Assembly: GCF_050624435.1 (NCBI RefSeq)
Contig: NC_134542.1
Coordinates: forward strand, 107,801,677-107,865,676
DNA: 64,000 nt
From: Tenrec ecaudatus
Taxonomy: Eukaryota; Chordata; Mammalia; Afrosoricida; Tenrecidae
Direction of reading: 5' to 3'
Made by a program: the position numbers and the translations under genes. This document shows, piece after piece, positions 34,851 through 46,589 of the stretch. The first letter of the stretch is position 1. Every line of letters starts with the position of its first letter. The notes beneath the pieces were generated by a model. That model was not told the origin of the DNA. It was given only the letters and a program-made list of their open reading frames with translations, and did not search any database.

Positions 34851-36995
34851 GATGTCTTTATTTGAATTGTGTGATAAATGTTTATTAAATACCATAGTTA
34901 ACAAGGGTCTATATTTAGAGTAATAAAAATGATGAGCTCGTCTCAGAAGACCAACTGATCCTCCAGTAATTTATGGCTCTGTAGATGTAAGGTCTTTCAA
35001 AGACGAGAGAGAGAGCAAGACTTTTAATTAATAGATCTATTCAAGGAAATGAGGTTTGTAGGGAACAGGAGACCAAAGGAGATGAGGTGAAAGGAATTTA
35101 GGGTAGGCACATAGAGAAAGGTGAGAGCTGGTCCTTTGACTAAAACCAGAGACTTGGCTGACCTTTAGAGGCCGCATGAGCAGCCATTACAGCAAGGAAG
35201 AGAAAACCAGGTTTTAACACAAACCCGCTAGCAAACTACAATAAGGTTCGTCAAGGAAAGAGTTAACGGACCATTTATTATAAGATACATTTCTGATTCA
35301 TAAAAAATTTGGATTAAGCCAAGGAAGAAGCAAACTCATTACCTCAATAAAGCATTCTTCATTCAGTCTGTAGTAGTTAAAAAAAAATAAAACTTTTTCG
35401 AGCCAAACAAATCTAACTTCAAATTCCAGGTACACTCATTTGTAGGGGCATGATTTTGAGAATAACATTCAAATTCTCTGTATTTTACTTTTCTCAAGTG
35501 CAACGTGAATATTCCAATAGAACTCACTACATAGCATGCGTGAGTTCTATTAACAGTGTGGATAAAATGAGCTAACACACATAAATGGCTTAGAAAGTAA
35601 TCAGTACATTATAAGAGCTATAAATTAACTATAGATATTTCTTACTATTGTTCCTAAGTGACACAATGTTGAAAAAAAGCTATATCACATTTTGTAAGAT
35701 TCAGTTCTAGAAAATCCTGTGTGTGGAGGGAGGCAAAGGCAGAAGAATCTGTACCCAGCTGTGCTTATCGATGAAGGTATAGAGAGAGTGACATTTGGAC
35801 TAGACTCTGAAGATTGCATAAGTTATTGATTTGTGCTTTGCTCAAAAACTCACAATTTACACAGTATGGGGTATGTAGAAGTATTTTAACATTCAGCTAT
35901 TTTTCCTGCCCAAATTCAAACCCATTTCTGTAATTTTTTTCCAACTAATATCTTTTTTAGAACAAAGTTTTTCTTCCCAGCTTTTTAGATTCTGAGTATC
36001 TGTTAGAATAGGAAGGTCATAATAGACACTCAGTAAGTTTAATGAGATGAATTATATATCATGTTAAAACTTAATGAAAGTGTAGACATTAGTAAGTATT
36101 GAAATCATCAGATTTTCAACTGCAAAGAAATAATGATGATTTGTACATTATCAATTTTATAAAATGGAAAAAATGTGCAGTTTTATACAAGCAGAGGGAT
36201 TTTCTCTCTTAAAACAGTTGCTTTTTAATTCAATAATCTCCATAAACTAAATAAGTAATGAAAGTTCAAATCCAAGGACAAAATAATTTTATCTCCTAAA
36301 ATATATTACAGAAAAGGTTAAATAAGAAATGCCATTGTCCTTTCACCAATGTTATCTCCAAGACCATTTACCAGAAATAGAAGTAATGAAAGCACACGTG
36401 AATCGGCATATACTGTTCTGTAGATTATTTTAATTTTATTTCCCACTTCATACTCATTGGAAATTACTTATCCTTACTAAGGTTGAATAAATCATACAAT
36501 TAGTAAGAACTATAACCTTTGCTAAATTTTGGACCTGGAATTTTTCCTAGGCAGTCAAAATTACAACTAAGTATAAGCATATATTTTGTTTTACTCAAAT
36601 TTGTTAATTTTAGTTGCAATTAAGTATAAAAATAATAAAACAGAAAGGCCAGCAGCTTACCTACCTCTTTTCAGCAAAGATCTCCAAGTGTTTCAGCAAA
36701 ACATTATCTTGCATTATAAACCTGAAACTTTTCCCGTCATCTGTTTTCTTATCGACGCATCCATTATAAATTGTTTTTTTTAAAAAAGCTTGGGATTTGT
36801 TTTGATGGCAAGATTTGCTTTCTTCTGACAAACGGTAAAGGCCTAGTGCATTAGCTAGCACCACAAGCAGGAGTCTGTAAGCATGAAAAGACTAGTCAGG
36901 ATGTGATGACTGTTTATTAAATACTAAGAAAGCCGGTATGTGAATGGTGATAAAAGAAAGTAAAATCGTTGAAGAAAAATATATTTGCCATTGTT
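34851..36995. other. AT-rich unique sequence
   Basis: No gene, RNA gene or repeat family was recognised. Confidence 0.4.
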
Positions 36996-36999
36996 CAGT

Positions 37000-38455
37000 G
37001 CAATCTAGTCAGTCCCAACACAGTTACCTTGTGTACAACAAAACAAGTCATGACCTGGTTCTGCGTTATCCACGCCGTTGAACATCTTCCTCTTGCTCCT
37101 TGAGCCCCTACTTTACCCAACCTGATGCTTTTATCCAGGGACTGGTCGTGAGATATAGACCCTTTGTCTTAATTTTGAAGAAGTGTTCTGGTTGTATTCT
37201 ATCCAGCCAGATGTGTTTATTATTCTGAAAGTTTATGGTTTATTCAAAATTCTTGACCTATAACAAAATTCAAAGACACCAATTATTGATGAAAATCTGT
37301 TTCATTGTTCTTTTTTAATCATTGCCCGGCTTAATGATGCTTCCAGGTATAATTAAATCTTTCATTACTTCAATTTTCCTCCCTTTATTTTTGTTGCTTT
37401 TAAAAATCTATATGTGAGAATTTTTTGTTTTCGTTACAGAGAGTTGGAAGCCATGCAGAAGGATATAGACTTTGATCTTCATTAGTATGTGCTTCCAGAA
37501 TATTTAGCTTCCAGCAAGCAAGGTTGTATCGTCTGCATAACTCAGTTTGTTAATAAGACTTCCTCCATTCCTGATGCTTCATCCTTTCTGCAGTTCATCT
37601 TGCTCAGTAGATAGATTGAATAAGTATAGCGGGAGGATTTATGCTAGTACATACCTTCTTGATTTTTAAATATTCATTATCCCCTTGTTCTTTTCAATCT
37701 TCTTCCGGTTGTCTAAGAGCAGGTTCCTCATGAGTGCAATGAGCTGTTTTAGAATCCCCAGTCTTCATAATGTTAACTACAGTTTGTCAGGATGCACCGT
37801 GTCAAATGCCTTTGCATAGTCAATAGGACACAAGTAAACATCACTCAGGATTTTCTGTTTGGGGCCAGGATTCATCTCTCCTAGCATCGCTATTCCTTGC
37901 TCCATAACTGCTTCTGAATCTGGCTTGACTTTCTGGCAGCTTCTGTTAGAATAATTTATTAATTATCTTCATTAATATCTTGTTTGCATATGATAATAAT
38001 GGAATTTTCCCTTTATTTGCTCATGCTGTTGGATCATGATACTGGGTCCAAATAATGGATCTTTTCCAGTAAGTATATCATCTTTTCCACTAGGTCATCT
38101 GTTTTCTAAATTTCCTTACATAGTCTATTGAGGGCTTTATCAGTGTGTTGAAATATTTCAATAAAAACACCATTTATCTTTGTCATTCCTGCACTGTAAA
38201 CCATTTGATTGTCTGATTCAAGGTGTCTTCTATCAGTCAAGTCCTATGCCTGAGAAATTGCTCTGCTGCATTTCATTTTTTGACAACCTCCAAGTCTCCT
38301 ATGTTTATAGTTCTTACATTCCAAATGCTGATGATGAGGTGGTTTGAAGCTGCTTCTTTTGAGTAATGACATGAAGGTCCTGAAAACCTGCTCTCTCCAA
38401 GGTATTCTGGTTGACTATCCACTTTGAGAAGGCAGACCTTCCCCCAATTGTATTT
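37000..38455 (-). mobile_element. RTE LINE copy retaining YADD
   Basis: The antisense RTE blocks follow in order: 'acccaacctgatgcttttat' (37114), 'gttctggttgtattctatcc', 'agcaaggttgtatcgtctgc', 'gtcaaatgcctttgcatagt' (37799) and 'gaatctggcttgactttctg' (37916). Reading minus, the RT motif C is 'LINKLSYADDTT' with Y-A-D-D at 37528-37539 intact, unlike the other copies here. The frame around it is still broken by stops and gaps, so it is not active. The element abuts an unnamed repeat at 38461. Confidence 0.8.
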
Positions 38456-38460
38456 TGAGT

Positions 38461-38804
38461 GCCATGTTAGTCGGGGTTGACTAGAGAAACAATCTCATAG
38501 ACACTCATGTGTGTGTAAGAAAGAGCTTTATATTCAAGAGCAATTGAATATTGAGAAAACATCCTAGCCTGGTCCAGATCAAGTCCATAAATCCAATATT
38601 AGCCCATATGTCTGATAGCAGTCTATAAAGTCCTCTTTAGACTCATGAAACACATGCAATGACACCAAAGGCAGGAAGATCACAGGCTGGTGGGTGGACG
38701 GGAAGGTCTTGTGGATCCAGTGGTTGTGGAAGCATCGCAGCACTGGCTCCTCTGGTTCCAGAGTTCTAGCGTAGCTCCAAGTGTCTTGTCAAAGGAAACG
38801 TCTC
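38461..38804 (-). mobile_element. unnamed ~0.53-kb interspersed repeat, first half
   Basis: It starts 'atgttagtcggggttgacta' and matches, in reverse orientation, the copy at 44440-44978 through 'tatgagtcta/tctttagactcatg', 'gatctggaccaggctagg'-like and 'tggtgtcattgcatgtgttt' blocks. It is interrupted at 38805 by a DNA transposon and resumes at 39834. It could be an LTR (starts TG) or a non-autonomous retroelement. Confidence 0.7.
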
Positions 38805-38808
38805 TTAG

Positions 38809-39829
38809 CCCTATAGCACCTAGCTGGACGCTTCATGACAATTAAAACGTATCTGGTACCAAAATTATAAAGCTTTTGGAGCCAATGACGACGAACTCAG
38901 CACACTTTGCTAGTACAAAGGCATACCGCTCGTCGTCACGCATTCTAGCAACAAAATGCTTGAACCGTGTCACATGTTTTGGTCGATTGTGCGTTTGAGG
39001 TTAAGTGGTCGTTGGCGTTCACTGTGTTTTACAATGTTCAATCTAGCAAAGTTTTAGGGTTGATATTCTGTATATGTTCATAACACTGTAGTCTATGTCA
39101 AAGGTGTAATACTCATAAAATTATTATATTTATTATATATTTCCGCTTTTTCCAAAACGTAACGAATTTATTACATTCACCTTTTGAATCGATAGTGACA
39201 AAAATTACCTCAGCATGAATTGTGATTTGTTTTATGGAAAACGGTGAATTTATGACCTAGATGGAAGTGGTACAGACTCAACAAGGAACCAGATGCTAAT
39301 ATGGATGAAATTGGTAAATAAAATATGTGTTATATTTAAAATTTTTTATTTTGAAATAGAAAATTTTAATTATATTTGTATTCAAACTATTTCACCAATA
39401 ACCTGAGGGCACAAATGGAGGAAGATGCAAAAATGTAAATTGCAAGAGTGCATCAGTATTTTTCGGCAGCAAATGCAAAGTTAATCTTTGTATCACAAAA
39501 GAAAATAATTGTTTTGTTAAATTTTACACTAACTAAAATTATAAACAAATAAATTTTGTATTATATTTTATAAGTAAAATAAGTTTTGGGGTTGTTTTTT
39601 TATTTAATAATAAAATAAGATGAAAAATAATATAGAAATGAAGATGCATTTTTTATTCTTGTATTATAAATCCAAGGATGAATGTGATGATTTGGTTACA
39701 TTTAAAAAACATTGCAAATTTTAAATTATTAAAATATATTTCAGTTGCTATATATATTGATAACTATGAAAGTAAAGAATAAACACACACATTTATTTCC
39801 CTGAAATTAAAAATTCAGGTGTTATAGGG
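38809..39829. mobile_element. piggyBac-like non-autonomous DNA transposon, 1,021 bp
   Basis: The left end is CCCTATAGCACCT (38809-38821). The right end, reverse complemented, is CCCTATAACACCT (39817-39829), giving 13-bp terminal inverted repeats with one mismatch. Both sides carry TTAG (38805-38808 and 39830-39833). piggyBac elements insert at TTAA, duplicate it, and often start with CCC plus an A/T-rich string and ~13-bp repeats, so this is the best family fit despite G in place of the last A. An internal hairpin-capable pair 'tgacgacga'/'tcgtcgtca' lies at 38886-38894 and 38930-38938. The interior is AT-rich on the right and unusually CpG-rich on the left, with no frame long enough for a transposase. 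Removing it rejoins the host repeat. Confidence 0.75.
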
Positions 39830-39833
39830 TTAG

Positions 39834-40010
39834 GGAGTGAGTATGTGTCCCACCTCCAGTGAGCTATTTATCTACTTAGTGCCTCCAAATGAGGTCATCA
39901 AGCTGCAAGCTGATTGACAGGCTAAACTCCACCCTTTCACTCTTAAGCCGTAAATTGACAACAGATTGTGTAACTAACACAAGCGCCTGAGGGAATCATA
40001 TTTTGGCATG
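39834..40010 (-). mobile_element. unnamed ~0.53-kb interspersed repeat, second half
   Basis: 'gtgtcccacctccagtgagc', 'caaatgaggtcatcaagctg' and 'gattgacaggctaaactcca' match the reverse of 44480-44640 in the sense copy. It is the continuation of 38461-38804. Confidence 0.7.
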
Positions 40011-40700
40011 ATATTAGACAATGTCTGCTGCTATTCATAACATTTTCCATCGCTAATCCCACAGAAGTACACTGCCTCTTCCTCTGTTCTTTCTTAGTTC
40101 AAAGGCTCTGCTGAAACTTGTTCATCGTGAGTGACCCTACTGGTCTGTGAGATACTGGTGAAATTTCTCTCAGCATCATGGCAAAATACAGCACAACAAC
40201 CTGGCAGATGAATGGTAGCAAATAACAATAAACAATTTTATTATTTAAGAAAATTATGTATTGCATTGATCAAATGTACTTCAAAAGACCTAATTATAGT
40301 GTTTTTTTTAAAAACTACCTGACATTTTGAGTATTAAGGTGCACCTGATATAAGTCATGGTGTTTTCAATAACCTCATATGCATGTGGAATCTAGGCAAT
40401 GAATAAGGAAGACTAATAAGAATATATGCCTTTGAAGTAGGGTATTGGTGAAGATTATTGAGTCTACCCTGAAATGCTAGAAGAAAAACCACAAAACCAT
40501 AACTGTGTTGGAAAAAGTAGAGTCAGAGTGATCTACAGAAGTGAGGATAGTGAGATTTTATCTCATACACATTGGATATGTTATTGGGAAAGCTATTCTC
40601 TGGGAAAGAACCTTCTATTTGCTAAAATAGAAGACCAGTAAAAACAGAGGGAGACTGTCAATGAGATGGATTTACACAACTGCAACAATAACCAAAAGAA
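40011..40700. other. unique sequence
   Basis: Nothing recognised. Confidence 0.4.
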
Positions 40701-40915
40701 CCCCAAACTCACCACCATCCAGTCAACTCAGACTCATAGCAACCCTCTAGGGCGGGCACCGGTCCCATGCGTTTCCTAGACTGTCATTTTTTATTGGACT
40801 AGAAGACCTTATTATTCTCCCACAGAACTAACTGGTGGTTTTGTACTGTTGACCTTGAAGTCAGTAACACCAAATATTATCAGTACACCAACAGAGCTTT
40901 TGGCTTCAACCATGG
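40700..40915 (-). mobile_element. AfroSINE, near full length
   Basis: 'caccatccagtcaactcaga', 'ctcatagcaaccctctaggg', 'ttctcccacagaactaactg' and 'tactgttgaccttgaagtca' follow the antisense consensus order. A 3' A/C-rich end precedes it. Confidence 0.85.
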
Positions 40916-41424
40916 GCTTAATCATAACAGCCATTGTGGGGATAGCACATTATTGACGAGTGATTCATTCTATTGTACATAGGTAGATACATTCAGTATG
41001 AATTAGAGAGGACCTGTTGATATCTAAGAACAGCAATAATAGTAACAAAACTAAAACCAACCTACACCATACAGTTTGATGTTGATAAATTTGCCAACTC
41101 AATTCATATCACTAATGATTCATCTCACCAAGGCCTTCAAGGCTGAGCACGTTCTGTTGTAAAGGAAATGAGTGTTGCTATAACTCAGATGTGTCCATGT
41201 CTCTGATTGCTCTGGACAGCCAGCCCCTGACTGAGACTCTGTCCTCTCATCAGCATCCCCATGGTGTCTGCAACCATTGCTTCTGTGTTCCATGGCTAGC
41301 CAGTTTATTGGTCAAAGAACTTATTTTAATTTCTGAATAATTCTATATTCTAACTTGACATTGAAACCCTAAGATGATCAAAAGTGGCTCCCTGGAGAAG
41401 TTTGACTTTCATCTTAAATGTAAA

Positions 41425-41559
41425 CCATAGTAAGACTGTGTCTGTTGGGTTGACTCCAACTCCAAGCGATGCTGTAGGGAAGGGGCTTCCCTGGTAGAGT
41501 TTCCAAGGCTGTAATCTGTACAGAAGCTGGCAGCCGTATCTTCCTCTCATGGGGCAGCT

Positions 41560-41560
<1 letters not shown>
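41425..41560 (-). mobile_element. AfroSINE fragment next to a microsatellite
   Basis: 'gttgggttgactccaactcc', 'gtagagtttccaaggctgta' and 'cttcctctcatggggcagct' are antisense AfroSINE. The copy stops at the start of the GT run, where the tRNA-like head would be. Confidence 0.8.

Positions 41561-41591
<31 letters not shown>
41561..41591. repeat. (GT)n microsatellite
   Basis: About 15 uninterrupted GT units at the point where the AfroSINE head is missing. Confidence 0.98.
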
Positions 41592-41593
<2 letters not shown>

Positions 41594-42154
41594 ACTGACT
41601 TTTCACAGCACTTTCAAAATTGTACTAACAGGGCCTCCTACCTCATCTATAAGCACACAGAAATTGCACACTTGAATAAACTCTGATTCCTGAAAGAAAG
41701 CAAAAAAGAGTCAGGTGTGGGAAGAAGCAGAAGAGGAGGAATTAGAAAGTAAGTTGAAAGGGAGTAAGTAGAAAGTAAGTTGTCAGAGGAAAAACTTAAA
41801 ATTAAACATGGACACATCTAAAAACAATCTGTATTTCTGAAGTAATATTTACATTTTAATATTTGTGAATATATGGAAAAGATAAACTACATTGTGAGGA
41901 AAGTGTCTTAGAGCTTTGTGCTTCTGTTTAGCTTTTAAAGGACTTATTTTAGTCTCATGTGTTAAAAAAAGGAATACATAAAACATATTCTCTTTAAAAT
42001 TGCTGGTGTCATTTCAAACCAATATTAGGTAATTATATTTTTTTCCCTCAAGAACAACAAAGTCATCTCAGATTTTTGTAAATGCTGATTCTTTTCCCCT
42101 AAGTGTTCATGCTTTTTCCACATAGTGATTTTCATACAAGACTATAAAACTCTC

Positions 42155-42335
42155 AAAAGCTCATTACCATCAAGTTGATCCTAGTTCATATGAACCCTAC
42201 AGACAGAGCAGAATTGCCCCTGCAAGTTTCCAAAGCTGTAAGTCTTTTTGGGAGCAGAGAGTCTCGTCTTCCTCTTGTGGATTGACCCGTGGGTCTGAAC
42301 TGCTGACCTTGTTGTTAGCAGGTCAAACCTTGAGG
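42155..42335 (-). mobile_element. AfroSINE, near full length
   Basis: 'attaccatcaagttgatcct', 'agagcagaattgcccctgca', 'gtttccaaagctgtaagtct', 'tctgaactgctgaccttgtt' are antisense AfroSINE blocks. Confidence 0.85.
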
Positions 42336-42339
42336 AATT

Positions 42340-43330
42340 CAAGCAAACAAACAAAAAACTCACGCAGACATAACATGACAGAAAACAAATATTAGAAAAT
42401 ACTTCATTTTGACTTTGCCAAATTGGGTCTTCATTGATTTTCGCATCTAGACTCTACCTAGTTCATCTACTCTTGTCTACTGGTATTCTCCAGGGGAACA
42501 AGTTCTTGCCGGTAGAGCCAATGGAACCCACCTTAGAAAAGTTGAAAGAAGTACAGTGTCTGCAAATGCATTCTATGCCTCCAGAGGCAGGCTTGAAAGA
42601 TTAAAGAAGACCTGAAGAAACAGGAATAATGACGAGTAAATAAATGCAGAGCTTAATCATGACTATTATTTTACCTGCGCTCAGGGGAATAAAGTTATTT
42701 CCACAGTCTAAGAGTACTTTCAAGGTAGAGAGGGACAGACAAGCAGCTTTCATTGTTGCTAAAGTCATTTTTCATGCTAGTGGATCAGAACAGAATAGAT
42801 TTCCTGGTATTTACTATTTAAATGAAAAGTGATGAATTTTGGAAATGTTATTGGTGAAACTTTATAGCAGCCCAAACAAAGGGGGGGGGGATATTTTGGA
42901 CATGTGCATTAGTACCATCAGTTGTTTATGTTTATTGACAAGAGTGAAGGAGGGGAAGAAGAGAAAGTGAAAGAGGAAGTGGGGATATATTTATATTTAT
43001 ACTATTACTTTTGTACTCTTAATTTGTCTGAATTTGGACCAAGCATTTTTTCATGAGCATGTAACATATATATTGTTAGGATTAAGAGAATAGAAAGAAG
43101 TGTTCTAAGAATGAAACAATAGCAAAGATTGAAGAAAAATTAGAATAAGAATAGAATTAGAATAAGAAAGTCATCTTTAGTGTTGCCAGATTTTATAAAT
43201 AAGGTTTGATATATGAATATAATTCCCCCACTGACTCTCATTATTGATGTAATTCATCTCAAATAGGAATCTAGTTTGGGATTTCTGTCATTCTTTTCAT
43301 TTATTTTTCACAGATTACATAAATACACCT
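42340..43330. other. unique sequence
   Basis: No gene was recognised. A 9-G run lies at 42882-42890, and A/G-rich imperfect repeats of 'agaataagaatagaattag' type lie at 43135-43170. Confidence 0.4.
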
Positions 43331-43331
43331 A

Positions 43332-43505
43332 GCAGGGTGTCAGTCCTAGTGGTGTACTGATGAGTATTGGGCTTCAGTCTGCAAGGTCAGCAGTGTGAAC
43401 CCACCAGCCTCTCCCATAAACAGGTACAGTCTCCAGACTCACAAGGGCAGTTCTACTCTGTGCACTAGGGTTGACTCCATGGCAGGGAGTTGGGTTTGAG
43501 TTTGG
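43332..43505 (+). mobile_element. AfroSINE
   Basis: 'cagtcctagtggtgtactga' (A-box side), 'ggtcagcagtgtgaacccac' (B-box side), 'ggcagttctactctgtgcac' and 'ttgactccatggcaggg' follow the sense order. Confidence 0.85.
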
Positions 43506-44438
43506 ATTGCTATCCACAGGTGTTGTTCAGAATTCAAGGTACCGTTCAGCTGGAATGAACTGACACGTTTCCCAAGTCATTAACATTTCATATTTTCTAT
43601 TGAAGACACTACAAGTGATCGAATGCTTTCCTCTCCTGGAGGTAAAAGAGCTTTTCCTTTGATCAGTCCTTCAGTGGGTTGTCTCTACAGACATGCATTC
43701 CCCTTTCTTTCCTTCGTTCCATCTAAGATGTTGCTACCATCTTAGAAAGCTAACTTCTCATGCTTTAGCTCACAGAAGTAACCCACGGAATCAGTTGGAA
43801 TTGGCCTTTTTCTATTTGTTTTTGAACACATTACTCAGAACCTCCGATGGTTTCTTGTCTAAGGAACCAGAGCAGAAATGATTTAATTTGAATGCAAGCA
43901 AATTGTTCCCTGAGCTACAAGTAAACAAATTAACTGAAAGTGTCTCCTTCCTTTCCTCGGTGGCAATCTGTCTATTGCTTTAGGCCCTGCTAGTTCCTTA
44001 TTTTATTAGGATAGGTCAGTGGGGGGCTTTTCCACACCTTTACTCCCTTAACCCTTCTCCTCTTTGAATACTGAAATGTATCTACCATAATTGATTCTAA
44101 TGGGATTTTGGCGGCACGGAGTCTGGACTTTAAAAATTGAGCACTGAAACATGCGCAGTAATGTCAGACAGGAAAGCCAGGGGCCAAACAAAAGTTCATT
44201 ACTGGCGAAAGGAAGCAACATTCAAAGCATGCTTTTCCATTTTCATCTTGACATGGTGGCATGTTATTTTTGCCTTCCCTCTTGACCAACCCTTTCTATT
44301 TGAGAGGAAAATGAGATCTTTTATGGAGATAAAATTATGCCTTTATCTAAGATCTGAAAAATATTGAGCAGCTTTGAAAAGATTCCTATCAGCAACCACC
44401 AAGTGTGAGTGTGCACCTTTCCACAAGATCACGCACAC
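43506..44438. other. unique sequence
   Basis: Nothing recognised. Short frames only. Confidence 0.4.
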
Positions 44439-44439
44439 T

Positions 44440-44978
44440 ATGAACTAAAGAAGAAGTCCTCTGGATCGTGCAAAAGGTTTTGGGGCAGTTAGATAATTGT
44501 CAATTTGAGAGGATTCTGAGTGAAGGCGTGGAGTCTAGTCTGTCAATCGGATATGAGCCAATGAGGCTTCTGTGTGGGCATGGCCTTCTCCTGAGGATTC
44601 TGGAAAATCTGGTATTTCCTCCTTGGAGGTGGGAGACTCTGCTCATATCCTGGGAGACATAGCAGCTGAGAAGACACTTGGACTCACCCGGATGCAGGGA
44701 TGCCTGCCAGCACTGAGATGTTTCCAATGACACTGGATCCAAAGGCTTTCTACCCACTGGCCTGTGGTCTTCTACATTTGGTGTCATTGCATGTATTCTG
44801 TGAGTCTGAAGACTTTATAGATTGGTATTGGACATTTGGGCTACTATCGAACTTCTGGCCTTGATCTGTACCTGGCTGGGATGTTTTCTCAATGTTCAAT
44901 TCCTCTTGTATATAAAACTCTTTCTTATACATATGGGTATTTTTGAATTTGTTTCTCTAGTCTACCCAGACTAACACA
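44440..44978 (+). mobile_element. unnamed ~0.53-kb interspersed repeat, uninterrupted copy
   Basis: It runs from about 'ctctggatcgtgcaaaaggt' to 'ctacccagactaacacag'. Homologous blocks with the copy at 38461-40010 include 'tggtgtcattgcatgtattc', 'ctggctgggatgttttctca', 'tgtttctctagtctaccca' and the region of 'gtctgtcaatcggatat'. The end of this copy reverse complements to TGTTAGTC. I cannot name the family. A 'tatataaaactctttcttat' stretch near 44910-44930 resembles an AT-rich promoter or polyadenylation zone. Confidence 0.7.
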
Positions 44979-44992
44979 GACTTCCCCTCACT

Positions 44993-45208
44993 ATTAATTG
45001 GAATCAACTAGATGGCAGTAAATTTGTTACTGGTTTACTTGCCTAAAGACAGGCAATCTGGGCAACAATTTCCTTCCCCCAGGGGCACCATGAAAGAAAG
45101 GCCTGGCTCTCTGTTTAAATTATAGCTAAGGAAACCTCCTGGGTCAGTTCCACTCTGCACATGGTGACCATGAGTCAGAATTGACTTGGTGGCAATGGGC
45201 TTATAAAC
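44993..45208 (+). mobile_element. AfroSINE fragments, two pieces
   Basis: A 3' fragment 'ggaatcaactagatggcagt' (44999-45018) is followed by a second piece with 'ggtcagttccactctgcaca', 'accatgagtcagaattgact' and 'tggtggcaatgggcttataa' (45141-45205). Confidence 0.65.
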
Positions 45209-45825
45209 TCAAGAGAAGAAAAGACCATATGGGAACCTGGTCAAAGGAAGAAGAATCAGATCAAAAACCACACGTCTACTAAAAATACTATGAAAGGATT
45301 ATTCTCTAAAGTAGAGCTGGACGGGGCTGCTCATCAGACAAGGCCAGGCTGCCTGGGCTGTCCTTCATTACCACAAAATCAGAATGCAGGACATTCTTTT
45401 TTTCTTCAATTATGCACTCCTTTTCTCAGAAATAAAGGGAAACTAGAATTTGAGACTCATATTAAGTCTCAGAGACTTCCCCAATGCGATATCTTGTTTT
45501 TGTCTTTTTAAATGTTTTATTTGTTTAATCAGCAGGGATAGGGTCAAAAGCAGAGCACATGGCAGGGATGACTCGTGGCTCCTGTTGTAGCCCTGTTCAG
45601 GGAGCCTCTAGATGTCACACACAAGCATGGACAAGTCAAGGCAGATGTCACTGTTTGGTGACTTCTGGTCAGTTCTGCACTCGGTGCTACTATAACACAC
45701 TAGGCTGAGAGCTGTGCTCTTTGTCTCTTTGAACGACCCAATTTCACCTCTGCCTCCACCGGTCCAATTCTCCCTGATTAGCTGTTTCAGTGGCAAATAA
45801 AATAAAAATCCATGGTATTAACCTG
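45209..45825. other. unique sequence
   Basis: Nothing recognised. Confidence 0.4.
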
Positions 45826-45829
45826 TCAT

Positions 45830-46290
45830 ATTAAGAAACCCTTTTAGCTCTGGTGCATACATTGGCACAGCTGTGCATTTTGCATTTAAGTATCCCTCCA
45901 CCAGTGGGTTGCTGGAGACTATCGCTTTTCTATGGGAAATTAAACCGGGGACTGCTTAATGCTCCTTGTTAGTTTTTTAATAAAATTGAAAGTGAGAAGC
46001 CAGCAGTTTGAGGAGCAAATATCTCCAGGACCCCCATGGCTGTGCTAAAGCCAAGAGGAGGAACCAAAATGCATATTACTTTAAACTGCCCCTGCACCGG
46101 TGGCTTTGCAATACCCACTCCGCTGTGGTCCTATGAAATTGTCTCTGAAATGTTGTTTAGAGGTTATGTTAAATTGGGAGAGTCTTCTCTGGGGATCATT
46201 AGGCAGCTCTCAATTTCATTTCCTAATAAAATATTGAAAATTACAAGTTAGGGGCAGTGCTGCTGCTATTGAATTTGTATGGCTTCTGCA
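45830..46290. promoter_or_regulatory. candidate conserved non-coding element
   Basis: Non-repetitive, balanced sequence with clustered short motifs: an E-box 'cagctg' at 45871-45876, homeobox-like 'cattta'/'ttaat' strings, and 'taataaaatattgaaaatta'. No coding frame spans it. It resembles conserved non-coding DNA in texture; this is a judgement without alignment. Confidence 0.3.
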
Positions 46291-46299
46291 GATTAGGGA

Positions 46300-46515
46300 G
46301 TCCTGAAAGTAAGGAGAAGGAAAAAGTGAAATGGTGAGGAAGAGAGAGAGGGGACAAAGAGAATGAAGGAGGCCAGTCCACACAGAGGGGGAAACCCTGA
46401 AACGGGGCAAGAGAGACAGCGATAGAGACTGAAAGACAATGAAAGACAGAGGAAGACAGAGACAGCCAAAACGGAAGAAAGAGAGACTGACCGAGAGAGA
46501 CAGAGACTGACATTG
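46300..46515. repeat. GA/GACA-rich low-complexity tract
   Basis: Diverged repeats of 'gagagaca', 'gacagaga', 'aaagacagaggaagacag' over about 210 bp. Frames open on the opposite strand (46216-46576) are serine/leucine-rich products of this tract. Confidence 0.9.
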
Positions 46516-46589
46516 ACCAGCACCTGACTGCAAAGGTCGGAGAAGACCTCCTGCCGTTAAAACAGATGCAAAGCAAGAGTTCAGTCTGT

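Noticed and set aside
46216-46576. Three overlapping serine/leucine-rich frames on the minus strand
   Set aside because: They are translations of the GA/GACA low-complexity tract.
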